In this document: one piece after another, positions 46,063 through 57,035 of the stretch
Layout of the letters: each line of letters begins with the position of its first letter
Position numbering within the stretch: the stretch's first letter is position 1
NCBI GenBank assembly: GCA_009363875.1
Contig: CM018696.1
Coordinates: 20,163,475-20,227,474 of the forward strand
DNA from: Mikania micrantha
Taxonomy: Eukaryota > Streptophyta > Magnoliopsida > Asterales > Asteraceae
DNA length: 64,000 bases
Reading direction: 5' to 3'
The notes under the pieces: generated by a model
Databases searched by the model: none
Told to the model about the DNA's origin: nothing
What the model saw: only the letters and a program-made list of their open reading frames with translations
Program-made: the position numbers and the translations under genes

Positions 46063-47136
46063 TTAGATAACCGATCCATCCGGCGGCGACTCCTCGCGTG
46101 CCGGTGACCGAACCGGCTCCTCCCAAATCGGCTCAGGCTCCGGCATCGAACCATCTTCCTGAGGCTGCTGCTGCTGCTCCAGTACGACGACGACCTGGGC
46201 GGACTGAAACGGTCGGCCGTCGGATCCAATAAACCGCAATCCCAGACCCGGGATGTCGGCGGAAAATTTCATGCTCAGGATCGTCCGACGGTCTAGCTTA
46301 CGAGGCTCGATCGCCTGCAGATCCTCAAGCATGTCAACCATGCCTCTGGTGCGTGCGATGTGGGTGACAAAGGCGCCACCCTACAGTATACCGCGCTCCT
46401 GTTGGTGGTAGAAGGAGGCGTAGTATAATGCAAAACACCGTGCTAGGTTGCACGGCCTGCCAGTCATGATTGAGTGAAGATAGAACAGATCTGTCGTCGT
46501 CACCGGCCACGACCTGAGATGGTCGTCACGATGCAGCGGTGGATGTAACGAATAAGAGGATCTCTGATCGTCGTCGCCCCGTAATCGGTGGCCGGTGAAC
46601 GGCGTATCAGAGATCTGGGCCCACCAAGCCCTCATAACCTTGTCCTCACCCTGCGTCAACCCTTGGGTGAATGCGTCACGAACGGTCTCCGGCTCATAAT
46701 ATATGCCTAAGTACACGGCAAACCGCTCCATCGACATCTCCATGTGTTGTCCGCATAAGGAGATCTCAATATCAAGAGGAAGCTCCTCGTCATCCTGCTC
46801 ACGAACTGCTGCCTGGTGAGCTCTATATTGAAATGTCGATAGAAACTCCACAGTGATCAGCCTGTGGGTGGGCAGCTCCGCGATATCGAAGAGGCGAGTC
46901 CACGGTGCGTCCTCGCCAAGGATAGTTCTCGCACGCTCTGCATCCCCGGCATCTGCTAGAATCCCCCAGTCTATACAATGTGGCGTCGCCACGCTCATCC
47001 GCAAATTGCGACGGCACCTCATCGCTGCCGCCGAGTCTGGCTCGAACTGCAGCCACTCGTGCTGCGATAACGCCAATGTATCGAGATCTAAGGGCTGATG
47101 GGCGACGTCCTCGTGGTGTGGAATCTCGGCCTCCAT
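46063..47136 (-). pseudogene. Second Athila env-like ORF, one stop
   Basis: Minus strand, ATG at 47136, 251 codons to a stop at 46381, then the frame continues as GGAFVTHIARTRGMVDML through LGLRFIGSDGRPFQSA to a Gln/Glu/Pro-rich tail ending at 46063. The block order matches the env-like ORF of the element at 14.3-15.6 kb: a TDLFYLHSIMTGRPCNLAR segment (there TRDLFYLYCLIKGIHCN), a GGAFVTHIAR segment (GGAYIRHLAD) and a charged tail. GC content is far higher than in the surrounding DNA and the frame is nearly intact. Function unknown; env-like is a positional name. The left limit abuts the truncated Tekay pol, so one of the two elements was cut by the other. Confidence 0.72.
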
Positions 47137-47189
47137 CTCAATAAGTAAGTATCAGCTGAAAAACGAAAACCGAGCTAACGTTAAAAAAA

Positions 47190-47790
47190 ATTATGTTCAA
47201 GACGGGCCGTACAGCTCAGGACAGCCCGTACTGATGTTGGCCGTCTCAAACAAAACCAGGCCGTCTTAATCCAAGACGGCCCATACTGACCAAGACGGCC
47301 CCGTCTTAGCCATACTAGGCCAAAACCAGGCAGTCTGTCCAAGACGGCTCGTCTTGGCCATACCAGGCCATCTGTCCAAGACGGCCCGTCTTGGCCATAC
47401 TAGGCCAAAGGTCACCTTCTTCATTTGTTGAACAAAACGGGCCGTACAAGTAAAGACGGGTCGTCTTGATTGTTGACTGGTTCAAATTTGAATGAACAAG
47501 ACGGGCCATACTGGCCAAAACGGCCCGTCTTGTTCTTATTTCGAAAATGAAAAATCGATCTAAACAGGTCCTATTTTGATCCAAATCAAATAAAACACAT
47601 ATTTCATGATCTACGATCAAAGTACGTACTTGGTGTCGAAAGTTTGAAGATCCAAGACGGTGAGTATAGACCAAGACGAGAAAGTTTGTGAGTTTTTGTG
47701 TGTGAAAAAAGTAAAAAATGAAACTGAAATTTGATTTAATCTTGAACAGTACGGGCCGTACTGTTCAAACTTTATTTTTTTAACATATAC
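47190..47790. repeat. GACGGGCCGT word array upstream of the second env-like ORF
   Basis: Words AAGACGGGCCGT, AAGACGGCCCGTCTTGGCC, GACGGCCCGT and ACGGGCCGTACTG recur in both orientations between about 47200 and 47535, with a 27-bp palindrome at 47742-47768 (one central mismatch). This is the pol-env spacer position of an Athila element, matching the GCACGGTCGTGC block of the first Athila. Identical words fill the element at 33.1-34.1 kb. Confidence 0.8.
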
Positions 47791-47842
47791 ACAAAAAATT
47801 CATTTTTATTACATTTAATTAAAGAATTTGTTTTTTTTACAA

Positions 47843-49300
47843 TTACACGTCTATGTAGTCGACCAACTTATTTTCATCTATAAATCTTTGATATTCTTGC
47901 AGCCTGTCATGATACACGAACTTCCAGTCGGATGCGGCAACATTTCGGTAACGTTTCCAAATAGGATTTACCGTTGGCATTGGATAATATCCTTGTAAGG
48001 TAACATTAATGAAATGGATGCCAAGATGAACTACTGATACGACGTTATGTCGCAGCAAACTATTAGCAAATGTCCACAAAGGGAAAATGGTTTGAGGACC
48101 TCGACTGCTGAAAAGTGAACGATTACACCGAATCTTTGAGAAATTACTAAGTCTGTGTGAGGCATAAACATTCAATGTTCAGCAGGAGCATGTGCAATCT
48201 GTTTCCAATTTATTGTGTTGCGTAGTACATCATAAGATCCTGGGTCGTAGGAGTTAAACACATATTTGTACATATCTGCGTTGAAATCCAATTCGTGCAA
48301 AAGTTGTTGTCGAATAAATGCCCAATGATTTTCATCGAATCCTAAACCCACGGCTACAGAACGAAACCACAGTTACCATCTGGCTCGACATCTTGTATGT
48401 TTATCACGTAAGGTTGAAGCAAAGGAATGATGTGACGACCGAAGCGATAAACATTGTTTAATCCTTCTGGCTTCATGTTACGTGGAAAACGGAATTCGTT
48501 TTGACTTTGCGAGTCCGATGGTGGCGTTGCTTTTGATACCGATGTGGAACGACTGCGCCGAAATACGGGTTTCTGACTTTTCTCGGTCACAGCTATAAAC
48601 GAACTATGCCTCGAAGGTTCAAATGTACTTTCTTGGGACGCTAAATTATCTTTAACAACTTCTGGCTCTTTTTGTTTCTGTGCCTTTAACGTTGTACGAC
48701 CACATGTATCTTTTTGAACTAAAGGCGCCTTTTTGTCATTTTTATTTGGAAATACCTGCGACAACACCTTCTTTATTAGACTCTTTTTTATTTCAGGAGG
48801 TTTGAAATTTATTTCTTCGGTAAACAAAGCCATTTGTCCTATAACATCAATTTCTTCTTCTTCTAACAGTGTTGGGTTAGCTGTGTTAAGTTTTGTTCAA
48901 AAAATATTTATATTTGAGAGCGGTGTCTTCTTATCTGCATAATTTATAATTAAAATTAATATAACGGTAACTACGTGTGAAACATCTAAGATTTACATTT
49001 AATATTACGAACCTGTGTTTAAATATTTTGATATATTACAAGCGCAAGGCAACCCACAACTCGTCCAAAGTTGGTGGCCACACGTCATATTTGAGTCGCG
49101 TATAACTCTTATTTTATCTTTTTCCTCGACCAACAAATCAAGAGCTTTATGGGACACCTTTCCTCGAAGGTTATCAAATATTGCTAGTTTATGATGACCC
49201 ATAGTTTTAATCAAGCTCGTTTCAAAATCGTGATTCATTTTTACCTTCTGTGCTTGCACAAATTCATTTACTAAATCGACAAGCGAGGCAAGCATGCTGT
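47843..49300 (-). pseudogene. MULE protein, C-terminal half with OTU protease domain
   Basis: Minus strand. A stretch from 49295 (VNEFVQAQKVKMNHDFETSL; TCGHQLWTSCGLPCACNISKYL) is a Cys/His cluster like the SWIM region after MULE transposase cores. A linker (48833-48470) is Lys/Ser-rich. Then an OTU-type cysteine protease: DVEPDGNCGF at about 48395-48366 carries the nucleophile Cys, and HLGIHFINVTLQ (about 48030-47990) the likely catalytic His. The end is ENKLVDYIDV at 47843. A missing base after GGTTT (near 48360) shifts the frame, and a TGA at 48172-48174 replaces a Trp. OTU enzymes remove ubiquitin; MULEs fused to such domains are reported in plants. This copy is dead. Confidence 0.78.
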
Positions 49301-49479
49301 TTGTTGATCTGAGGTATCATTTGTTGTACGTTGACCAAAGTTGCGCGTTCTATTGGTCCATGTGCTGTTACAAACATATATCTGTAACTGTTTAACCAGG
49401 TGTGCGTCAGATACTCCAGAACCCCTAAAATGAAACAAAAACCAATGATGATATGATGATGATGATAATAATGATGGTA

Positions 49480-50333
49480 TATGATACTTACTTTTTTTGT
49501 TGTCTTTGATAAGTATTTCGTACAGACGGTTGTAGTTGTAGTCGTATACCTCTGTTGTCGGGAGTTACACAAATTCGCCCATAGACCTTTGAATTTCTTC
49601 CAGTCTGCATCCGAAAAGCTTGCCTTGCAGTGTTTGGCAATATTTTCGTCTATGTGTCATCTGCAGAGATATTTTGCAGCTTCTGGAAACACCTTACAAC
49701 ACACACTCATAACAGCAAAGTCTCGATCTGTTATGATCACACGTGGCTCCATACATTTATTCAACATACTCTTAGCCATTTCCAAGACCCAGACGTAGTT
49801 TTCCTCACTCTCTTTGCTTACGAACGCGTGAGCAATACTAAACGTCTAGTGTGTGGAAGTCACACCAACAATCTGAACAAATGGAAGCCTGTACTGGTTC
49901 GTTTTATACATCGCGTCCATCATCAGTACGTGCGGAAATGCACGCCACCAGCAATACGATTTTGGATGACAAAAGAAAATGTCTTCCACGACGTTTATTT
50001 CAAGATCCTCCCGGATATAGTAAACGTACCATTGACTGTGAAGCACGTTTTCCAAAACCTGCATCGGAGTATCACCGAATTTCTTCTTGTTTTTTATTTT
50101 CTGCTGTAAATTGTATACATCTCTAGAGATGGATACATTTGCAGGGTTATGTTTCTTTATGCTCGAAAGAATGTTACGAGGATCCATGTGTCGCTCGGTC
50201 AGATTCTCGACCATATCTTCTTCCTCCTGAGTAAATCTTCTAACATATGGATGACCCTCTAGATTCTGAGCAGGTTCGTGATTGTGATTGTCGTTTATCA
50301 CCTGTAATTTTCAGGATTCACGAACTTCGTTGT
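49480..50333 (-). pseudogene. MULE transposase core, broken
   Basis: Minus strand. The DNA-binding end VINDNHNHEPAQNLEGHPYV is followed by RRFTQEEEDMVENLTERH and then the transposase core: FPHVLMMDAMYKTNQYRLPF (first catalytic Asp), VGVTSTH, a TAG, TFSIAHAFVSKESEENYVWV, EPRVIITDRDFAVMSV (second Asp) and KYLCR, TGA, HIDENI (the C..H pair). The TGA codons at 50311-50313 (in ES.KLQ) and 49657-49659 (in LCR.HI) each replace a Trp. The family excises and reinserts Mutator-like DNA transposons. The 5' border is the LTR insertion at 50334. Confidence 0.85.
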
Positions 50334-52047
50334 TGATGTGTTAGTTTAACACATCCGTTTTTGTACATATTCGAGTCTATTTTCGTTAGTTTTGTAAATA
50401 TTTCGAGTCAATTCTAGTTCCTTTTTACATTTTAGTGTTTTTGTGCAGGAATGTGTCCCGGAGGAGCGGAAATGAAGGCAAACAGGCATCGGAATCAAGT
50501 GCGGGCGAAAAAAACAAAGAAATCAAAGAAACTAACCCTAGGAGCATAGCCTAGCGTGGCTTCTTGGCCCCAGGCTATGCGCCTGGCATCATCAGACGCA
50601 ATTTTCCCTTTTATCCGCGCGCATAGCCTAGCCTCGTGCATACCACGCTAGGCTATGCGCCCAAGATGGATTTTTAGCCTAAAAACCCTAATTTAAAGCC
50701 CTCTATAAATGGATCGCATTCCAGCCGTTTTAGGGGTCTTTTTTTGCGTCTTTGGAACCCTAATCGGGCCTAGGAGCTGCTGGAGCTTAACCATGGAGTA
50801 TTTGGCTTGATTAGGGCTTGTGGAAGTGAAGAAGGACCTTGCTTTTGAGTATTTTCTTTATCTTTACATGTTCTTAGTTTAAAGTAGTAATCTTTCATGT
50901 ATTCAGACATATTTCAGACCTGTTTTGTTACTGTTGAGATGATTGTTGGCTAGATCTATGGTTGTATCTAGGTTTGGGATGATAAAGTTTTGATCTTTGA
51001 TGATTTTGGACATGATTTATGCTTGTGGATGATATGTGCATTGTAATCAGCTGTAAAGTTTGAATCTTTGATGGTTTTTACATATGTTGAATGATTATAT
51101 TTGGTGAATGTTTAATCCACATGTGTTTAGGAAGGTCTTTCCACAAATAGATGCATGTTAGGCCTACTACTTTGTGTTTTAGGTTAGTTTATGGGTTGTT
51201 GATCACATTCCATAGGATTAGACTTCATTAAGTATGGTTATTTGCATGTGTGACCTAGCCTAGAAATCCGAGAGGTGATAGGTTAGATGGTTGGTCTCTT
51301 ACACTTGGGATATTTAAGTTAAACGACCCGGGAGGGCGTTGTCTTAGATCTACTTAGTGTTAGTGTCAATCCATGTCAAAGTTATCAACTTTATAGCTCT
51401 CTAGTGTCTTAGGATACAAACGGGTGGAGAAATCTGGGAGGTGATTCACCCGTTAGAGTGCAAGTGCATATCGGGAAATCCGGAAGGTGACCCGATGGAC
51501 TAGTGCATACATTACAGCCTTAGGAATCCCATTGGAGTTGCCTAGTATCTAATCTGGGTCCCATTAGGTATTCCTTAGTCTGTTCCTTAAGATCCTAGTC
51601 TTCATCCTTCATAAGTCAGTCCAGATCAGCATCTGTCATGCTTTTGATTCCCAGCCTAGATACACCAGTTTTCCTCACTGCAGTTAGATTCCAATTTCAT
51701 TATCAGTTTTAGTTAGCTGTTTTAGAGTAGTTGTTAGTTTAGTGTTCTTAGTCAGTTTCAGTCTGATCAGGTTATCAGTTAGCACCAAAACCCCCTCTTT
51801 TACTTTAGTTAGTTCACAGTCTAGGTTTAGTTTGTTATACTAGTGTCCATTGGTTCGATATCCGGACTTCCACCAGCTATTCTGCCACCGACAGGTACAC
51901 TTGCCTTAGGAGCGGTCTAGTTTAGGATTTCCGATTATTACTAGGTGTTTAGGTTAAGTATAGGTCTAGGATTAGATTTTGTGTCTTTAGCTTAGGTTAA
52001 ATAGATTAAATTTAGTCTTGTTTTTAGTATATTGACCGCTCGCATCA
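50334..52047 (+). mobile_element. Solo LTR, Athila-like, inside the MULE; TSD GTTGT
   Basis: A 1714-bp insertion with ends TGATGTGTTAG and CCGCTCGCATCA (inverted TGATG/CATCA) and a perfect 5-bp duplication GTTGT at 50329-50333 and 52048-52052. A TATA box, CTCTATAAATGG, is at 50702-50712. Between 50544 and 50658 is an array of GCATAGCCTAGC words including a perfect 16-bp inverted pair (50544-50559 and 50643-50658). It has no coding capacity. Length and features suit an Athila-type LTR, and the absence of internal sequence indicates LTR-LTR recombination. Removing it joins the two MULE exon pieces in one frame. Confidence 0.88.
50702..50712 (+). promoter_or_regulatory. Predicted TATA box of the solo LTR
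   Basis: CTCTATAAATGG lies 370 bp into the LTR and about 45 bp after the GCATAGCCTAGC array. This is the best TATA match in the LTR and fixes its plus orientation. Prediction only. Confidence 0.5.
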
Positions 52048-52266
52048 GTTGTATAACCCTATCAGTTGAAACAGACAACCGATTTTCTTGCTGCCTGACC
52101 GTCTAAGGATTGCGATGCTATTATGCTCGCCACCACGGTCACACATGAGCCAGAATTTGATTACACTGCCTGTTGTCTTTGATATCTTCGTTCTTCTTTT
52201 GACTACAATGTAACCATTGTCTAGTGCTCTACTTTTCACCCACCCTACCAGCGCTTCTTCGGACAT
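52048..52266 (-). pseudogene. MULE transposase N-terminal DNA-binding part
   Basis: Minus strand from ATG at 52266: MSEEALVGWVKSRALDNGYI, then SVIKFWLMCDRGGEHNS and RRSGSKKIGCLFQLIGLYN. The Trp, Cys and His spacing is that of the FAR1/WRKY-GCM1-type zinc domain at the start of many MULE transposases. It is cut at 52048 by the solo LTR and continues at 50333 with EVRES, a TGA, KLQVINDNHNHEP. Confidence 0.82.
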
Positions 52267-54202
52267 AAACTCCTGACAATAATAATAAATACCATATATG
52301 GGTAGCGATAATATACAATCATCAACATTTATGTTTCATTTAAGTTACCTCTTTGGTTATGCAACACCACTTGAGAATGTACTATACAAAAGAATGAGAA
52401 TATTTTCATAGAAAAAAAAAAATAAAACCACTTCAGAATTCAAATTTGATCTAACATTCAACCACAGAAAATGTTTAACGGAAAATTTTAACTAAAACGA
52501 AGACTAGGATAAGTTAATGGGATATTTATGGAATCTTCATAAATAAGAGGTAAAAGTTCTTAGCTTTTAATGGTTATAATTTGTTATTTTTTTTAAAAAA
52601 ACTTACATATCCAAACAACTTATTGACTTTTCTACACAAAAGCTAATCGAAACACATTTTTAAAAACTTCGTCTCAAAAAGTCATAAGTTTATAACCACT
52701 TTTGTTAAAAAGTCATTTTTAACTTAATAAAAATCCCAAATATGCCCATAAACGAAGCAGAAATAAAAAAAACATCTTATTTAGATCATTAGACTAATTT
52801 TGATTTTAAAGACATTTATATATTTTCTCTTCCTAACTTTACAAAATTACATATTTTTTTTAAATTAAGCTTTAAAAGCATAGTTTATAAGTTTATTATA
52901 TATTGAAAATTTAAACCTTGAGAAAATCTGATATCTTTGAGTCCCAATAGTTTTATTAATGGCTTGAAACAATACGCAAAACAAGATTTAAATCGTTTTA
53001 TCAGATTGGATGCTCTAGACAAGGGAACAATATATCTAGGTTAAGATGGGCATAACTAAATGGTTGAATCAGTCAAAATTGGTTGTAACTTGAAAGAACT
53101 TTGATGACATTTTATGTTCAAGTATATTTGATGACATAAGGAGGGATATATTTGCCAAATATGGTCTAACCCTTACTGGTTCGCAAGTGGGTTTGTTGAC
53201 ATTTTATGTTAAAGTAAATTTTAGTTTTCAATCATCAAAAAAGAATTGTAAGTTTTTCAATTTATATTAATTTATTTCTACAAATATAATTCTAACATTA
53301 TGGTATAATTTGAGTTTCAAGTTTGTAAAAGCAAGTGGATTGCTACAAAATGGTAATTATGTATAAGTAGAAGTATAAAACATCAAAACTTTAATAAATG
53401 TTTTAAAGTACATGATATCGAACAAGAAATAACCTTACATTAGCAAGAAGACCTTCATTGCCCCTGCTATGAAGTAAAAAACACACGAAGTAAAATATAA
53501 CCTAATACCGAACAACATTATTTTCAATATAAATCATAGGGCAAATTACGATCGGTTACTTTGCAGAATGATAACTTAACAGGATTAAAACACAGTAACA
53601 ATATTACTATTCCTAATAATACAGAATACAAAAATATTTAATAATGAAACAATATAGCGTAATACCTTTGAGTTTTTTTGAATGGATTTTCCTTTCATTC
53701 GGTTTATGAGCTTGTCATGCTACAAAAGTTTTTTTTAATAAAGACGTACAATATAAATAATCCTTTTATTACATTAAAGAAAATTAAAATTTATAATAAT
53801 GTATATTTGTATTTTTTAAAACCGTATAAAAAATAAACGAAGACAAAATGTATTCGTGTTTTCATTTAATATATGTTTATTCACACTGTACGTTGTTGCG
53901 GATAATAATACTACACTCTAAAAAACTAGTATATTATATAATTTGCAGAAGCATAAGTTGTATAACAAAATCTAATATGTCATCACAAACTCTATATATA
54001 AATTTATCTTTAAAAAATAAAATCATAAAAATTCCTCACAAATATGTTATAACAAAAATAGAAATATTTCAATCAATTGTAATTTTTCAAAACCTCTTTA
54101 ATATATAACATATATCAATTTACAATTGATATAATAGCACCACAAATACAATTCCTACCAACTTCGTAAAAAACTTATTTCTGGAACTAAATACATGCCT
54201 GG
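52267..54202. other. Gene-free AT-rich stretch, MULE 5' side
   Basis: Probably the 5' non-coding part of the MULE and older DNA. I looked for MULE terminal inverted repeats near here and near 47.8 kb and saw no convincing pair. The segment 53940-54100 (GCAGAAGCATAAGTTGTATAACAAAATC) is related to 60350-60470 (GCAGAAGCATAAGTTATTTAGCAAAATC), so both are remnants of one repeat, perhaps an LTR 3' part (compare CGCAGCGGAAGTC in the Tekay LTR). Confidence 0.4.
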
Positions 54203-55439
54203 TGTCACACCCCGAGCCGGCGGGGTTGGATCGGATTCCCCGTCGGGCGGAATGTTCCCGGGGCGCGATATCGTGAGTGATAATCGAGATGATTAGATTG
54301 TTTACGTTGCACATGATATAACTGAGAAATGCTAAATAGAATATAATTACAAAGTTAAATTACATCAGTATCTGTTCATAATTTAACAATGTAAATCTAC
54401 CATCAACATCATAAATTCTCTATCTTGTATCTGCACAAGATATACAAAATAAATGTATAATGATGTTCCAAAAGTATGCAGGTCCAAAAACACTATGTCC
54501 TCTATCTTGCATCCTAGTCCCAAAAGCATTAACTTCTTAATTGACATGTTCGTCACCTGATAAGTCATGCAAAAAGATAAAGTCAACACATGGTTGGTGA
54601 GTTCATATAGTTTAATGTTTAGAAATAGCTTTGTAAACCCTTTTTAGGTAACAACCCTAACCTCATTAACATCACCTGTATCATTCGACTCGGTATGCTT
54701 ATATATAGGGCATATGCAAGGGTCGAGCCTACAACCCGCCCCGACACCGTCCCACCACATACTAAGCCACATAGGACATTGATGTTAATGATAATTAGGC
54801 ATTTTACCTACCCTTTTGATTCCATCTTCATCATAGTTCTAACATGCACATAAAACATTTGATAACCCATGGGTAACAACCTTAACCTCATTAACATCAC
54901 CTGCGATATCCGATTCGGTATGCTTATATATAGGGCATATGCAAAGGTCGAGCCTACAACCTGCCCAGACACCGTCCCACCGCATACTAAACCACATATG
55001 ACATTGTTGTTAATGAAAGTTAAGCATTTTACCCACACCATTTACACATAAGTTCTGCTGTTCTTTGCTCCTGTAACTATACAAAGTTGAAATCTCAATT
55101 GATTCCTTAAGTTCATCACTCAATTATGATCAACCATAACATTTGTAATGACAGTTAATAAATGCTTAAATAAGTAAATAAGTAAACATTTAAATAAAAT
55201 CTAAGACTTAAGGATTGGGCCTTAGTCATACTCGAGTAGACTAGTCTAGCAATCTAAGTTCTTAGTAGTGGAGGAAAATCTGTAAATATCATCAAGCATG
55301 CGACCTATACTCAATCAGTCTAGCTAGGACATCTTTTGAGATACAGGATTTATTGACCATTCTTGACCGTTATTGACCGTTCTTGACTGTTATTGACCAT
55401 TATTGACCGTTCACATGCTATCTTTGAATATTTCCCAGT

Positions 55440-55670
55440 CAAAGTAGTTCTTTGTTCATGGTTCTTTGAAATAGACCGTTAGTTCTTTGAAATAGATCGT
55501 TAGTTCTTTGAAAATAGATCGTTAGTTCTTTGAAATAGATCGTTAGTTCTTTGAAATAGATCGTTAGTTCTTTGAAATAGATCGTTAGTTCTTTGAAATA
55601 GATCGTTAGTTCTTTGAAAAAAGATCGTTAGTTCTTTGAAAATAGATCGTTAGTTCTTTGAAAATTAGTT
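55440..55670. repeat. 20-21-bp tandem repeat in LTR no. 3
   Basis: About ten consecutive copies of GTTAGTTCTTTGAAATAGATC with small variations, preceded by a shorter array of TTGACCGTTCTTGACTGTTA units (about 55355-55410). LTR no. 1 has only a few irregular GTTCTTTGAAA copies at the matching place (5190-5390), so the array expanded in this copy. Confidence 0.85.
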
Positions 55671-56734
55671 CTTTAATTTAAGATAGTTGTCTACTCATAA
55701 TGAATAAACAACTTGCCTTGAATTTCTGTATATTGTATACCTAAACAGAATCTAGGATAACAATTATACATATAAACATGCATTAAGTAAAAGCATTTAA
55801 GTAAATATAATCTTCCGAAAATAATTTACGCATGCTTCTCAGCCCCGCGTTTGAAAACAAAAATGTTTAGAAAAGGGGCAATGAACTCACCTGTGTTGCT
55901 GTGCAATAGAAGTATCACAAAATGCGCGCTCTTTGTTCATAGGTTATGTTTCTTCAGTTCCTGAGTTGTTTTAAGAGAATTCAAATACGATAAGTATGTA
56001 TAACAGTCGTCGTATCCAGGGTTTGGTCTCGGTGTGCAACTAAGTGTCCTAGACTAATGATGTGCTTCTGAAAATCCTTCTATCTAAGCTAACTTATTAC
56101 CCGTGATTAACCCGTACCCCACGATTATTCATAACAAGTCTTTAATTAGCACATCTTTAATTTATTCCATTTTAGATTAAAGGTCTAGAAAGCATCATTT
56201 ATTGTAATTTTAATAAATTCTATAAATAATTTCCTTTATTAAAAACATGATTATTTGAAAGATGAGTATAAGTAACATGATGAGCTTAAGTTAAGCCCAT
56301 TGGGTCACCCTCGGGCCCATTAATCGACTTTGATCATTCAAACGATTTCTTGTTAGTTCTTTGATTAACTAAGCCTTGATAGTTTAAATACCATTTAGGT
56401 TAGTTACATGTCTTTATAGATTTTCCAAAGGTTTCGGTGTTTATGACTTAATCACTATACTTAGTTAGGTTTCTTGACTCCTTATGGTTCTTACTTTATG
56501 TCAACATATTTAAAACCCTTGATGTTCTTGAATTACTCGTTTCTTACCCTCCATCTCATAAGATAGAAATGATACATGTTCCACCTTTACTTACCACCAT
56601 TATTTAAACTAAAATGGTTTCATGTTATGAAAACTCTAATTGTTCCCATGCATGTAGCCACGTAGTCCCCATGCATACAATACATACTCACCTCATGCAT
56701 CACTAACCCAACCCAAATCACTCGTTTAAAACAC

Positions 56735-57035
56735 CCATGGCCGAATAAGAGTTGGATCGGTCGAATAACAACTGGGCCGAAGGGACTTGGGCCGAGAGGA
56801 TGACCCTGGCCGAATGTGGATGAGCGGATGGCTGACTCGTCTGAATGACCTGGCTCGTGCGAATGAAAGGTGGCCGTATGAGGAGCTTAGCCGAATGGGA
56901 GGGGTGCGAATGAGCCTTGTCCGAATAGGGGCACCCGACCGAATAGATGTAGTGGTGAATGGAGCTAGTCGGCTGGTTCGAGCCATTCGGCCGGTTGGCC
57001 TTTCGGCCCATCTGTTCGTGCCTCATTCGGCCTGT
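56735..57035. repeat. CCGAAT word array in LTR no. 3
   Basis: Repeated CCGAAT, GCGAATGA, GGCCGAA and ATTCGGCC at irregular spacing. Overlapping frames on both strands here (56718-57110) come from this bias. The position within the LTR equals that of the arrays in LTRs no. 1 and no. 2. Confidence 0.68.

Noticed and set aside
55440..55670. Regular repeats resembling a CRISPR array
   Set aside because: Units of about 20 bp are directly abutting without unique spacers, inside a plant LTR.
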